Source: Utricularia gibba (lineage: Eukaryota > Streptophyta > Magnoliopsida > Lamiales > Lentibulariaceae). From it: a stretch of DNA of 64,000 nt. The notes beneath the pieces are model-generated. The model ran no database searches and had not been told where the DNA came from. It saw only the letters and a list, made by a program, of their open reading frames with translations. Of this stretch, positions 10,008 to 22,065 are shown one piece after another (positions within the stretch are counted from its first letter, which is position 1; every line of letters starts with the position of its first letter). The stretch is from the NCBI GenBank assembly GCA_002189035.1, contig NEEC01000015.1, positions 806,001-870,000 on the forward strand, in the 5' to 3' direction. The position numbers and the translations under genes were made by a program.

Positions 10008-11124
10008 ACCTACCAACTCTATTTTCGTCAAGCGTACGTTAAACTGTAATCACGAATGTCAGCCCATTACTAATCATTTCAAACAAGGCTGCATTCCACA
10101 CCTACACCAAATGATACCAAAAATCGCCCCTAATATTCGTTTCATGAGGCCATTAGCATGCACTTTATCGGGTCATTTAGAAAATTGGTCACTCGTATAA
10201 TTTTATTAATATACATTTAACTTAAAAAATTTACGAATAACTAATTTTCTCATGTATTGTTTGATAGTTTGTGAACAAACAATATCTTTTCTCATAATCC
10301 AATTGGGAACAAAACCGTTCTCAATTGGGCCATCGCCTCTAATCTCACGATCTTTGTGTTGGGCTCAGCTAAGTAGTTCGTATTGGGCCAGAATTACCTA
10401 GCTGAGACCCAAGTCAAGTTGATCCAAGACAGCAAGATCCAAGTCAAACTACATGTTCTCAACTAACCGGAAATGGAGGGAGAAGAAACTGTAATAGACC
10501 CATGACCACGAAGGGAGGGAGATAATACAGCAGGGTTCTGGTTTTTTTTGTTCAATCACCGTTATGTAGGTGAAGCGGAGGAGAGCTTTGGTTTTCTCTT
10601 CTAGATTGCACATTGAAGAGCAACTAGATAGGGGTTTCTTCTTGCTGATCATATCTTGTATTGTGTATACAACACCTCTTTTAGTGGATTCCCGTAGTTC
10701 GGGAGGTGTGGCCCGAACCCAGGTTTTTCCCTTTACGGGTTTTCCTGGCTAAAAAGTTCTGGTGCATTTGTTTGATTCTGCATACACGAAACTGCACAAA
10801 TCCCTACACTTTGTATCATTTTAGTATCTTCAATAGAGATGTGGATGCGCCTCTTGAAGGCTACAAGTTTGTTGTTCAAAGTTCCAATCTTTTTGGGTGC
10901 ATGTGACGTGCTACTGTTCAAGCAGGCGCACATGGGCCCGTATTTAGCTCGACGGACAAAGCCCATATGGTTTACATCGGCCCGTTAGGCCCAAATTTTA
11001 TGCAACGAAGATTGAAGCCGGTGTTTCCAGTCTCGCAGCTCCCTTCTCTTGGCAGTGAATCAAGTTTAGACAGGAAACCCTAGAAATTCGTCGAGAGGTG
11101 GGAGTGGGAGAGGAATTGAGGAAA
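10008..11124. other. Intergenic region between UGT and SPCS2
   Basis: Holds the copia-LTR-like remnant listed separately, flanked by AT-rich DNA. The last ~200 bp are presumably the SPCS2 promoter and leader. Confidence 0.4.
10355..10830 (+). repeat. Possible remnant or solo LTR of a Ty1/copia element
   Basis: The stretch around 10681-10790 (TTAGTGGATTCCCGTAG, then CCCGAACCCAGG, then AAAGTTCTGGTGCATT) has the order typical of the 3' half of plant copia LTRs, where GTGGA..CCG..GAACCACGTAAA..TTCTGGTG precedes a T-rich tail. No PBS, integrase or RT is adjacent. The edges are approximate. Confidence 0.4.
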
Positions 11125-12425
11125 ATGTCTTCCGACAAAAACGCTAAGAAGGCAAATCTCTTGGACCATCACTCGATCAAGCACATCCTTGATGAATCCG
11201 TCACTGAGGTACTTGGATATACGCATCGTTTGATAGAATTTCGGGGTTTATTTACTTATTTGTGTTGGGAAATCCTGGTTTCCACGACTTTTAGTTGTTT
11301 TCTGTTGTAGATCGTGACTGCCAAAGGGTACCCGGAAGATGTGAGGCTGAGCAACCTTCGCTTGTTACTTGGGTCAATCGTAATCGTGATTGCTCTATTT
11401 GCTCAGTTTTACAACAAGAAATTTCCTGAGAATCGCAATTTCCTCATCACTTGCATTGTCTCATATCCTTTTATTAATCATGTGGGTGACGAGATGGTAG
11501 CGTTTGCTGTCATATGTTTGGCAAGTAAATTGCACTATTCAAATATTATTTCCGTTTCTCCGTTTACGGTTCCCTCTATTTTTTGAATTTATGTTCCTTG
11601 ACGGTGGCAAATATGTTCTGGTGAATGGGGTATTGCAACTGATCATACACTTCAGGGAAAAGAACGCCATTCTGTTCACCTATCCACCTCCTGTGAGTTT
11701 TTTCCTTCTGTGGTTTACTTCCATTGGAAACTTCATTTAAAGGGTGGTTTAGATTTCTTGAACGCTACCATTGTTATTCTTCTCCGGTGTATGGTTTTAT
11801 TTTTCTTGAGGGGGATGCCTTGGCTCAGTTCCTTGTACTCATAATCCAACAAGCTTGTCTTTAATGTTCGATTTAAGGATTCACTTCCACTGGAAGATAG
11901 TTCTATAGACTTTTAACCTTGAAGGAGATGTTGTCCCCTTGTGTCTTCTTATTCCTTTAGTAACTAACAGTTGCAATCATTTTGCTCTCAAGCCAACTCT
12001 CCTATAGGTTCAGCCTGTATTCTCTCTTTTTTTTTTCTGGCCAAGAGTTTTATATGATGGAATTGCTCAACAGGGATCTTTCACCTCTACTGGCCTGCGA
12101 TTGACTTCCAAACTTCCAAGATTCTCAGATATCTACACTCTTACAATTGCAAGTGCAGATCCACAGTCAAAAGCTGCTAAACCCACAGTCGAGCTGTCCA
12201 AAAGTGTCACGCGCTGGTAATTTTACACCATTCCGTTTCTACAATTTGCCCGATGGCAGATCACCTTCCCTCATTTCCATTTATGCCATCCTTTTATTTT
12301 TCCACGCACTGATAATCTGTCCTTGCAGGTTCACCAAAGATGGTGTTCTGGTTGAAGGCCTTCTGTGGAAGGACGTGGAAGCCCTCATAGACGAGTATGC
12401 CAAGGAGCCCAAAAAGAGCAGATAA
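11125..12425 (+). CDS. SPCS2: Signal peptidase complex subunit 2 (SPCS2/SPC25)
   Basis: Five exons (11125-11208, 11311-11462, 11611-11692, 12074-12216, 12329-12425) join in phase to 185 residues, the normal length. SPCS2 is a non-catalytic ER-membrane subunit that links the signal peptidase to the Sec61 channel. Two membrane spans are visible: LLLGSIVIVIALFAQFY and FLITCIVSYVLVNGVLQL. Conserved C-terminal motifs are KNAILFTYPP, GSFTSTGLRLTSKLPRFSD, YTLTIASADPQS and WFTKDGVLVEGLLWKDVEAL. The second intron (11463-11610) has no GT-AG solution. It starts ATATCCTTTT, contains TTCCTTGAC and must end in AA to keep the conserved frame, so it appears to be spliced by the minor (U12) spliceosome. The second span is coded across that junction. 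Confidence 0.95.
11463..11610 (+). other. Putative U12-type AT-AA intron inside SPCS2
   Basis: The 148-nt intron begins with ATATCCTTTT, a full match to the U12 AT-AC donor. It carries TTCCTTGAC at 11594-11602, matching the U12 branch-point consensus, with the branch A 9 nt before the 3' end. The only junction restoring TCIVS-YVLVNG needs a phase-2 join after 11462 and an intron ending in AA at 11610. No AG exists between about 11520 and the conserved exon. Confidence 0.75.
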
Positions 12426-13581
12426 AGGTGTTCCGTTTCATTGGGGTTTGGTATTTGAAGGCAAGATTCATTTCACGGTGGCAGTTGGACCCCTTCCGCG
12501 ATAAGAACTTGGTTTCTCTGCTACATTTGTGATTGCATTCTGATCCAGATTATCAACACCTCTACGCAATGCATTTTCCCATCAAACCAATCATCAGTAC
12601 CCTCAGTATAGTTTGTAATCAAATTATCGAATTTTTCTAGAAACCTTGTACGATGTGAGTTATTGTTCGGGATATTTACACCGTAACCGTACAAGACTTG
12701 CACTCGACAGATAAACACTGTCAAATTAAAGCGAGATAGACTAAACTTGGGGACTAGAATTGGGCAGGGGCCGCGCGGACGCAGGCCCCCTCTCAAACAA
12801 ATTACGACGTAGGCTCGACCACTTGGGCCGACCTTAGGCGGGCGCCCCTCCCAAGTGCAATGGAGGTCGCCAACCCAGGCCATGGACACTCCTGATCGTA
12901 CATCGACCCCGTCCAGGTAAGTATTTATCACGGTGGACGCCCCTCCCCTGAAATACTACAGCCTCTCCCATCCAAATACTTCCACTTCCGATGTGGGGTG
13001 CGATCCTGACGCCTAAAACGTTCCTGTGTGCATGACATTAGAAGTCACAGACAAACAAACAATCTCTCATGGAGAAGAATCTCCACAGGAAAAAAGAACC
13101 CTGAAAGCTTAGTATTCCAAAATCGAGAAGATATCGACTTCCCGGTTTCTGTCATTGTTTCACCGCACATTTCATAGTGCACAAGAACGTTCGAATTGCT
13201 TTGGTGGTGATCATGTTCATGACATCTTAGATGAAGAAAACTTGGAAGTGTCATTTTGCCTTTTGCATCGTAAATGGCAGTTTACATGTCCACTACAATG
13301 ATTTGGAAGTTGATAGGTACACAGCACTGCAAGGAAAATGTGAATGGCACAAGATCACTAACTGTAGAGTGGCACAGCCGCACAGATTCATAGATTATAT
13401 GCTGAGTAATGAGTTCAAAAAAGCCTTCAAAAGAAGGCAAGTTCTGAGACACAAGAAGCTGCAAATGCTGTTTGCCTTCTGTACCATGGGATCCAAGTGT
13501 CTGCATGCTCACGGCTTCCATGAAAAGAATAGAAGAATATAGTAGAGATGGGGGGGGTATACGACCTGAAGCTTTCCCGAG
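12426..13581. other. Convergent intergenic region with a GC-rich block
   Basis: 3' flanks of SPCS2 and the translocator gene. About 12760-13030 is noticeably GC-rich (GGGGCCGCGCGGACG, GGCGGGCGCCCC) against AT-rich surroundings and may be a decayed mobile-element fragment; no family was recognised. A 103-codon plus-strand ORF at 13231-13542 has no recognisable domain. Confidence 0.35.
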
Positions 13582-15040
13582 CTAGGCAATAGGCTTGGAG
13601 TGCTTTTTGGCTTCGCCGTAGAGGAGAACACCGGCGACTGTGAGTGAGTATCCGAGCATCCCGGTGATCGATACGGGATTCCTGAAAATCAGTATAGAGA
13701 TCACAACCGCCAATGCTCCCTTTGCATTTCCAAGGACCTATAGGAGAGAGCAATGCAATAATGAAAAGGGGTAATACAGGGAGAGCATTCACTGAAACTG
13801 AAGGAAGCAGCAGGAAAGTACCTGGAGGGTGAGAGCACTTGTGTGCTTTGTTACTAGAAAATTTGTCAAGTTTACGAAATACGCGAGGGCGGAATTGAAT
13901 AGCAGTAACCAAATGATGCTCATATCGTTCCTTGCAAGGGCCAACGTGAGACCAAGTACATTTTCTTCCATAAAGAGAGTTGCGGGAAGTAGAAGTGCAA
14001 CAGCCAGAGGAGCCATGTACAAGAGCAGATTCATGGAATTCAGTTTTTCCCTTCAATAAAAAATGGTAGCTTTTCAGAATGACACCTCATAAAAGGCATA
14101 AATTAGAACCACAAACTTTTTAATACTACATAGAAGGAGCAATACCCTTCAGCAGAAAGCAAAATGCCTTGAACCACTGATTTCAGGGCCCTGGCAGCAG
14201 TTGCACCAACGCACATGATAAATCCAAACAGATGGAAACTCGGCTCACCCTAACAGCAGAAAATGCAAAAGAATCGTTTTCATTCTAGCAACGGCGGAAA
14301 ATCAGCTATCACACTAAATGAAAATATAGGAACCAAAAACTACCATTTCTCATTCAAGACAACCCCATCCCCAGAGACCCCATTGTAATAACAATAATTC
14401 AGCTATTCGGTGTTAAAAGTGATGAAGTATCCAATCAAACAAAATGCCACTAGCTTTCCCCTCATTTATTTATCAAAATGGCACATGGACGTTGAAAACT
14501 CAGAGAATTGAAAATGGAGAAAAGTTAATCAGCAACACTGTTAACAAATGAAACTACCCAAGCAATCAATAAAGAAGTAAGAGCACTTACCCCACTCGCA
14601 ATGATAACTCCTGTAACAACAGGTATTAGAGTGATGTAAGTCAACCATGCCTCTCTCTTCAGAGTCATCAAATAAGCAAAGATTGCGGTAAAGAATGGTG
14701 TAGTAGCGCCAACGGCCTGATTAAAGCTCACTGGCAAATACTTGAGGGAAATATTGCCACTAACAACCGAAAAACAAAATATCGCGCTAAGTGCACATAT
14801 TTTAATGAACTGACTTCTAGATTTTATCGTCTGCAACGGGACAGTCTTCATCCATACAATAGCGATGTAGCTCAACAACGAACAAACCGTCATGTGACAC
14901 ATCGTCAAGAAAATCGGATATTTGAAGCCGTAATTGCTCAATAAGTACTTGTTCAGTAACAAAACTCCAATGTTGGTAGAATACCATGATGCTACTAACC
15001 CGATCGTGAAAAGCCGACCGGACCCCTTCCCCGTCGACAT
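13582..15040 (-). CDS. Nucleotide-sugar / sugar-phosphate translocator (NST-TPT, KT group)
   Basis: Four exons, right to left (14591-15040, 14146-14249, 13822-14050, 13582-13737), join in phase to 312 residues with about ten hydrophobic spans. It belongs to the plant drug/metabolite-transporter branch of Golgi or ER nucleotide-sugar and organellar phosphate translocators and resembles At3g11320/At5g05820/At3g10290. Diagnostic stretches are [98 protein letters not shown] and a short KKHSKPIA tail. The C-terminal GNAKG..I.I..NP motif is shared with UDP-sugar transporters. The substrate cannot be assigned. The ATG at 15040 gives the conserved N-terminus ([11 protein letters not shown]). Confidence 0.93.
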
Positions 15041-16962
15041 CGTTGAGGCTAGAGAGGGCGACCGCGATCAATAAAACCCAATTCAGAGACAGCCCAGAAA
15101 CCGCATCAACGAGCGAGTAAATCTTGGAGGCGGGCTAGCGAAAGATGCGAGGTGGATCTACAAGGGCTGAAAAGGGATGATTGTGGTGAGACAAAAAACG
15201 GAGTCCTTGTAGCAACATTTCGGCGGTGAATCTGAGTAAAACAAAATAGTTCAAATCTCACCGAGACCCATTAAAAAGGAAAACTTAAAAACCGATCAAC
15301 TTACATGTGCAATTAAACGGAGAGGGGTATCCAACAGTGAAAACCCTCAGGGATGAGATGCAAACTGCGAAGCTTCCTCTCTTTCTGAATCCGCGGGTGG
15401 CGGCCGCCGCGTTGTGCTGTACGACCGACGAAAAATTCTGTGTTCCCACCAAAGAAAACGAAAAAGAAAAAGTAAAATTCCTGATTACATAACAATATAT
15501 TAATCAAAATTTTGAACATACCGTCTTCAATCAATTGCATATACAATCTCAAAAACAAAAATCAATTGCATATACAGTAATCTGATTTTACATTATTACG
15601 GAAAGGGGATCTTCTACATGAGCTTTTGCATAGATGGGGTATTGCAGGATGAGCTGGATGCACTGTAACACGAAGAAGGGGGGAAGCAAGGAATAAGTCG
15701 GTTGACTAACTGACCCATTCTACCTGAGTGGAGTTTATGATCGAGTGCGAGATTGGGGAAAATCAGACGAGAAACAAATAATGGAGCAATCAATTGGTAA
15801 GTATAACAGCTCACCATTTCAATGATAACCGACCAAGAAAGAGAACTGAAAAAGTAAGGACTATGAGAAAAACCAGGAGAAAGGTTCTGCTACTGGTATT
15901 CCTTTTAACTCTCTATAGCCAACCTCCACATTCCTTGTAGCTTCAACTGCCTAGATTCCCCACAATACCTTTCTCAAAGCTGCTTTCGAGAAAGATGACC
16001 TCTGAAAACACCTAGGCATGATAAAGATGTCATCAGGGATGCAATTTTGGACTGATAAAATGCAACTAAAAATCAATCTCACGCAATATTAAAACTTGAA
16101 GTCTCACTACAATAACAAACAAGTAATGCCCCAACGGCATCCACGATCTTCGGATGAAACCACTAATATATCAACTTAAGGAACGACTTAACCTCATTAT
16201 ATCCTATATTCAAGGCACGACTTAACCTCATTTATCCTACATTCAAGGCCGCCCGTCTCACCGCCTCTTAAAATCCTCTGCTCTATCCCTAATTTTAGAC
16301 ATTTCACTACAGCGGGTGCCGTATGAATGATCTGCACAGAGACGTAACTGCAGCGATTCAGAACTCCTCCTTCCCAAAAAAATGACTACAAAATATGAAA
16401 ACACGCTCGCATTCCATGAGAAAAAACCCAATCCCCGATGGATTCAACAGCCACAAAAAGAAGCAATCAAGAAGCGCAGAACGGGTCAAGTCCAACATGA
16501 ATCCCAACAGGATCACACTGATCTTCTCATATAAAAGAAAATGAGTTGAATTTCACCTCTACTTGCGATGATGAGCAACTGGAAAACACGAAATGCGTCG
16601 TCAGGGTCTCAAACAAAACGCGCGAGAAGAAAGGCGCCACTGTTGGACCCATTTTCCCTACTTCAGGTCCAGATGCAGGCCCAATCGAATTGTTGCTCAA
16701 ACTCAGCCCAAATTCTTAAAAAAATTGAAATACGAAATATTGCTGATATATTCGAATTTATTATTTAAATCGTTAAATATTTATTTTTCAAATATCTCTT
16801 GAAAATCTGACCTAAGAAAAAAGAAATAAATAAATAAACAAACTAACCCCAAGCGAAAGAAGGTATGATATGAAGTAGGAATGGCGGACGCCGTATCAAT
16901 GATTAGTCAAATCCTTCTCCAACTTCATCGTTGAAGCCATCACTTCATCCTTCGACATTCAC
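15041..16962. other. Long divergent intergenic region
   Basis: About 1.9 kb between head-to-head genes. It holds the translocator leader/promoter, a short tandem duplication (listed) and AT-rich DNA around 16720-16850. No coding similarity was recognised. Confidence 0.35.
16183..16249 (+). repeat. Two-copy 33-34 bp tandem repeat
   Basis: Units 16183-16216 and 16217-16249 both begin ACGACTTAACCTCATT and end ATTCAAGGC, differing by about three changes. It is a simple local duplication in noncoding DNA. Confidence 0.75.
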
Positions 16963-18257
16963 ATGCCGATCATGTATTCGTATCTCGACGGGCAAATTGG
17001 CCTGGAGACCGTCCCGGAGGTTCCGATGCCGGAGGAAGTCTCCGTCTCCGATCGCCATGAATCCGAGCTCCAGTTCTTGGTCGGAGTGATCGGCGCACCG
17101 CTGATCCCCATCCCAGTCGCTGGCGATCGAATTATCAACGAGAACATCAATGGATGTCCTATCGTAAGCGATCCCTGCAATCTCATGAATACGGTTTAGA
17201 TTTGACCGCTCCTTGCTTTCCATATTTCGTGCAGAAAAATTCGATGGCTAAGTACATTGTCAAGCAGTATATCGCGGCGGTCGGGGGGGAGGCAGCTTTG
17301 AACTCGATCGAAAGCATGCACGCGATCGGAAGAGTGACGATGGCGGCGTCGGAGTTCGTCGAAGGAGACCGGTCTGATTCAAAATCGGACAAATTGAACA
17401 AGAAGAAGAATATGATGAAGCAGGGAGGTGAAATAGGTGGATTCGTTCTATTCCAAAAAAAGCCTGATTTCTGGAGCTTCGAGTTGATGGTTTCCGGCTA
17501 CAAATTCAGTTCCGGCAGCGACGGCAAGGTGGCGTGGCGGCAAACGCCGTGGCAGAATTCATGCACTTACCCTCGTCCTCTCCGCCGATCACTGCAGGTG
17601 AAAAAATCGCTACCTGGTCAAGTTTCAGCTGATTTTCTTGACAAATCACTTTTTCCGAAACTTTCCATCAGATTGAAAAATCAATCCTTGTGATCATGGC
17701 ATAAATCTAACCATGGTCAGTCAAATTAACCATGGCCTATTTTTGTTAACTGGAGTTTTAGGTTCTTTGGGTTGGTGTTCTTCATGCAGGGACTGGATCC
17801 AAGAACAACAGCCAACTTGTTCTCCAAATCCATCTGCTACGGAGAGAAGAGTGTACAAAACGAAGACTGTTTCGTGCTGAAGATGGAGCCTGAAGCAGGA
17901 GCGCTTATGCTCAGAAGCACTCCAGACGTTAAGATCATCCGTCACACGTTATGGGGCTGTTTCAGTCAGAAAACAGGGCTTCTGATCCAGCTCGAAGACG
18001 CTTACATGCTGAGGATGAAACTGGAAAACCAGACCGTTTTCTGGGAGACGAAGACGGAGACTTCGATCGAAGACTACCGGAGAATTGATGGGGTCAGCAT
18101 TGCTCATGAAGGGCTAACAAGCGTTTCGCTTCACAGGTACCTGGAGAACGAGGAGAGGCACTTGAGGACGAGGATGCAAGAACGTTGGAGGATTGAAGAA
18201 ATAGACTTCAACATCAAGGGGCTGTCAGCGGATACTTTCCTCCCCCTGGCGAGTTGA
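16963..18257 (+). CDS. DUF620 family protein
   Basis: Three exons (16963-17163, 17235-17597, 17790-18257) join in phase to 343 residues. The match to plant DUF620 is strong: GLETVPEVPMPEE near the start, VIGAPLIPIPV, MAKYIVKQYIAAVGGEAALN, GGFVLFQKKPDFWSFEL, SGSDGKVAWRQTPW, RPLRRSLQGLDPRTTANLF, IRHTLWGCFSQKTGLLIQLED, FWETKTETSIEDYR and IEEIDFNIKGLSADTFLP. The family has a lipoprotein-like beta fold, but no established biochemical role that I know of. The N-terminal linker before FLVGVIGAPLIP is shorter than in the Arabidopsis members I recall. The start at 16963 gives the conserved order; a second ATG nine bases on is possible. Confidence 0.92.
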
Positions 18258-18678
18258 AAACAGGCGATGGTGGCTCAGTGAAGAGAAGTGACATGGCCTG
18301 TGAGGATGAAACCTTGGAGCAGAACCAAAGGAAAGAGCAATGTCTAATCAGACCAAGTTTTGTAGAACTAGAAGTAGCTTTGGGGCAGCAGATCAACTAG
18401 AGTTGGCAGATTATATATAGCATGATTACGATTTAGTATAATACAATGAGATTATATTGTCACAAGCCACAATGTATGCACAATAAGCCTGATTTATGCA
18501 ATAAAAAGCTGCACAAAGAGCAAGGTCGCTGGCTTAAGGCATGGAAAGGAAGTTGGAGAGAACGATTAATGATTCTTCACATGAATGAAATAGATAAAAC
18601 CAACTCATCAGCAAAGCTCAAATCAACTAAAAATGCACCTGTTTTACAAAACTCAGAGGATGGTCTGATAGTAGAGTT
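18258..18678. other. Convergent 3' flanks
   Basis: Short convergent intergenic stretch between DUF620 and the AP2 gene. Nothing else was seen. Confidence 0.35.
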
Positions 18679-20673
18679 TCACTCATCTGGTTGGAAGAAG
18701 GTGTAATCTGATGCGGATTCATTTTTCATGCCCTGCAGTAGATTGTGATGGTATGTAATGTTGATAAGATTAAAAAAAAAAGACCTTAAACAGAGGGTAT
18801 TACGAGATAGAATACCTCATTTGCGCCTGATGATCCTGGAGGAAGGACAGGAATAAAAGAGCTCCAAGTAGCAGGATCAGCTAAGGTGTCTATGGTGTTG
18901 TAGTGTGTGAGAAGGGGAGCTGAGAGAAGAGAAGACAGTGGGTATGCATCATTTTCCAGTGGGACTCCGCCGGATTGGAATTGCATCTCGTCATCACATA
19001 ATTTGTCAGACAGCTGCAAGAGTTCAGGATCGGCTTGATTATCCTTCTCATTACCCTCGTCATCCTTATCTTTGGCCTTCGATACTTTCTCTTTCAGTTG
19101 AATATAGGCAGCTGATTGCATCAGAATGCTCATAGCAGATATCCTGGTGTGCTTTATTTTCTCTAGAGGTACACCTAGACACGGCATTTGAAAGGGTTCT
19201 GTGGGCTGGACAAGCAATTCAAGGCTTTCAACTTCACTTGCTATATCATCAGGGCATCCCTCTGTTTTCTCTGAGGCTTTGGAATGTACATCAGATGAAT
19301 TAGATCTGTTTGACGACCACCATTTGATGTAATTCGACAAATCAATCTTCCTTCCACTGCTTAAGCCAACTCTGCTCAAACCCTCACCTGCATCCAGCAA
19401 ATAAATGGAGTCCGATTCGTCAAATAGAGATAATAACACAAACTGCACATGGAATTCAGCCAGAAACGTTATCTTACCATAAAGTTCATGATATGCTTCA
19501 TTTTTCTGTGTATGATCACATGGCGTATCCCAACGGCTGCTAGAAAATGAGAGCCAGCGATAAAGATTGGCTATGAATGAAAAAACGAGCATAACTGATG
19601 ACTGACCAATTCACTATTACTAACAACCATGCTTAAAAGAAGAAAGTATGCATGTCTAGTTTGTACCTGGAAACAGTCCTGTATTTGGACATTCCCCTGG
19701 AGAACCCACTACTCTTCCTGCAGCAGACACAATGGGTAAACGCTAAAGGAATATGAGACAACCTTAAGAGGAAAATTGAAGTTACCTTCGGAGTGATGCT
19801 AAATACTCCTCCCTTGAAACATTTTGCATTTCCTCAAGGTCCCTGGCATAGTCTTTTACCTGCATTTCTATGTAGGTCATAAAAGGAAGAAGAACATATA
19901 ACTGCAAAGAAAAAGACATTACTTGAAAGTTAATATGTGTTCCGGGGCCCCAGTATTTTAAGGCAGCTAGATCATATGCTCTTGCTGCAGCTTCCTCTTC
20001 ATCATAGGCACCTTAATACAGAGTTCACAAAATTTTACCAACAGCCCTTTTTCCAAGATTCAAGCGACAAAAATGACATACACTTACCCAAGTAAACTAC
20101 CCAAAGGAATCACAGATGGAAGTTCAGTTTTCCAATGACGAAGCGGTTAAGGGAAACAGGAGATAAGTTAGAAACTCATGTATACAATCAACAGCACCAA
20201 CTGGCACACGAATCAAATACAGTACCTTGTTTTCCTTTCTTATTTTGGATTTCGTTCCAAGTGCTTTTATCCCAAAGATGCGCTTCATATCTGCCCGTCC
20301 ATCTATGCCTGCGCGTGTTTAAGGAAGATATCCCATTTAACTGTTAAAAATCCCACAGCGGGAAATAGGGTTCTCAGGAGCACACACCCAGTTCTCCGCA
20401 GGACACCCAAGATTAGAAAGCGTTTACAAACTTTACTACAAGAGCTAATTGATCATACCTGGTAACGCCTCGATAAATGGAGCTGCGTTTCCCAGCAGTG
20501 CATGGCGGCATTCTGCTTATTCGATCTTTGGCAGTGCATCCTCTTTCTTTCTTCGCTTTCTTAATCCCTCGGAAGAGTAGCTGTTGATCGCTCCATAAAG
20601 ACGCCCCAGCCTCAGAGCTCGCTAGACCGCCAGACGCTTCGGGTCTCACTGCTTTCTCTGATGATGAGGCCAT
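18679..20673 (-). CDS. AP2-like transcription factor, At2g41710 type
   Basis: Nine exons, right to left (20459-20673, 20226-20308, 20088-20096, 19923-20011, 19786-19859, 19667-19717, 19478-19539, 18816-19387, 18679-18732), join in phase to 402 residues. The basic stretch [20 protein letters not shown] precedes one full AP2 DNA-binding domain ([20 protein letters not shown], then [29 protein letters not shown]). Next comes [25 protein letters not shown], then only a degenerate start of a second AP2 repeat (KYRTVSSSRWD). The C-terminus ([33 protein letters not shown]) matches At2g41710. It is a nuclear DNA-binding protein related to WRINKLED/ADAP; its targets are unknown. The 9-nt exon codes VYL, as in WRI1-like genes. 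Confidence 0.93.
20088..20096 (-). other. 9-nt microexon (VYL) of the AP2 gene
   Basis: TTTACTTGG on the minus strand lies between an AG and a GTAAGTG donor. It exactly supplies the VYL of the AP2 core (KGKQ-VYL-GAYDEEE). A 9-bp VYL exon is known in WRI1-related genes. Confidence 0.9.
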
Positions 20674-22065
20674 AGGACCTGCTGGGAACTCGAAATCGAT
20701 CGGGTCAATGAAAACGGGACACAATCCAAACCAAAAAGCGCAAGAACTTGAAATTTCGAGAACACCTCAAGCGCGCAACATCAACGGCGTTCGTGGGACA
20801 TTTTTCCTAGGAGTCAACTTTTTTCCATGTTTCCCAAAACCGCCCAAGGTTCTCCACAGTCGGCAAGAGAGACTACGCAGTACGCGTGAGGCGTTCAACG
20901 TTATCCAGGAGCTCCCTTAAATTTGAATTTGAAGTTCAACTTCAACTTGACTCAAGAAAACAGAAAGTTCAGTAGGATACATTTTCAAGGCGGGATCTAG
21001 GGTTTATGTCGTGTATATTTTATGATAAAACGTGTCGGTATGGAATAATTTATTTCATTCAAAAAATGACTACAAATTTAGAAAGCTTATTATTTTTTAA
21101 AATTATCTACTCTTATTTTCTATTTATTCAAATATTATTTGAGAATCAAAATTAGATAGAACATTCATTCCACAAAGGCGGTTCTTTGAATTCAATTTAA
21201 AGACAAATAATTTAAAATCTTGAAACTCAATATAATAAAGAACAAAACAAACAGTTCAAATTTGAATATTTGTATAAATTTTAAATCTATTTAACTTTTT
21301 TTTAAAATAGAAGAGGGCTGCATTCTATTTAACTATTTAATATAGAAAAATAAATATATTGTTTTTATATCTTTTATACTAGGATCAATTTTTTATGATC
21401 ATTTTATCATACATTCAAAGATAGAGAAGAATGGTCATTTTTCTAATATATTCTAACTATAGTGAATGTCCTTGGGGTTCTACTATTCCAAAATACTTAC
21501 TGGTTTTTAGACAATAAATATTCTCTTGGAAAATAGTTTTTAGAGAAATGATCATTCATTTGTTGAAATTATTTTACCAAATACGAATTAAAAAATGGTA
21601 GGAATTAAACTCAATGTTTTCTTTAAAGAATCTAAGAATTTATTTAAAACAATTTTATTATCAAATGACCCTCATTTTCCCAGTTGTGCAAGTGTTGATA
21701 TTCTTTTGAATCTATTTCCTGCTGGTAAATATCGACGTCGAGGATGTTCGAGAATGTTCTGGACTAATTGGGGCAGTCCATGGACGTGATGCGACCCGTA
21801 AACGAATTCCCGCCACACATGCATTTACTATTATTATTTTTAGCAATCAGGACACCCACCTACAATTACATGCACCCCCCAGTGTGGTCCCGTCCCAGTC
21901 ATCTTGGCCACGACGGGGATATTATGTAATGGCGTGGACACGTCATCTTCGAACACGTACTCGTGGGTGTGCGCTGTTTATGGCGGCTACTCTCCCTCCC
22001 CGCCGCGTGTGGAGCTGCTGATAAAAGCAGTTCCCTTTCTCCTGCACAAGAAAACGGATGGGGTG
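20674..22065. other. Divergent AT-rich intergenic region
   Basis: About 1.4 kb between the AP2 gene and the ACR9-like gene. 21000-21650 is very AT-rich with no recognisable element. The in-frame stretch upstream of 22066 lacks an ATG and is taken as leader. Confidence 0.35.

Noticed and set aside
13231-13542. 103-codon plus-strand ORF downstream of SPCS2
   Set aside because: No domain or start context. It is antisense to the 3' flank of the translocator gene and is likely random.
14525-15071. Overlapping minus-strand frame at 14817-15071
   Set aside because: Shadow frame of translocator exon 1; no independent support.
18446-18706. 86-codon plus-strand ORF
   Set aside because: It overlaps, antisense, the last exon of the AP2 gene, whose coding match is better.
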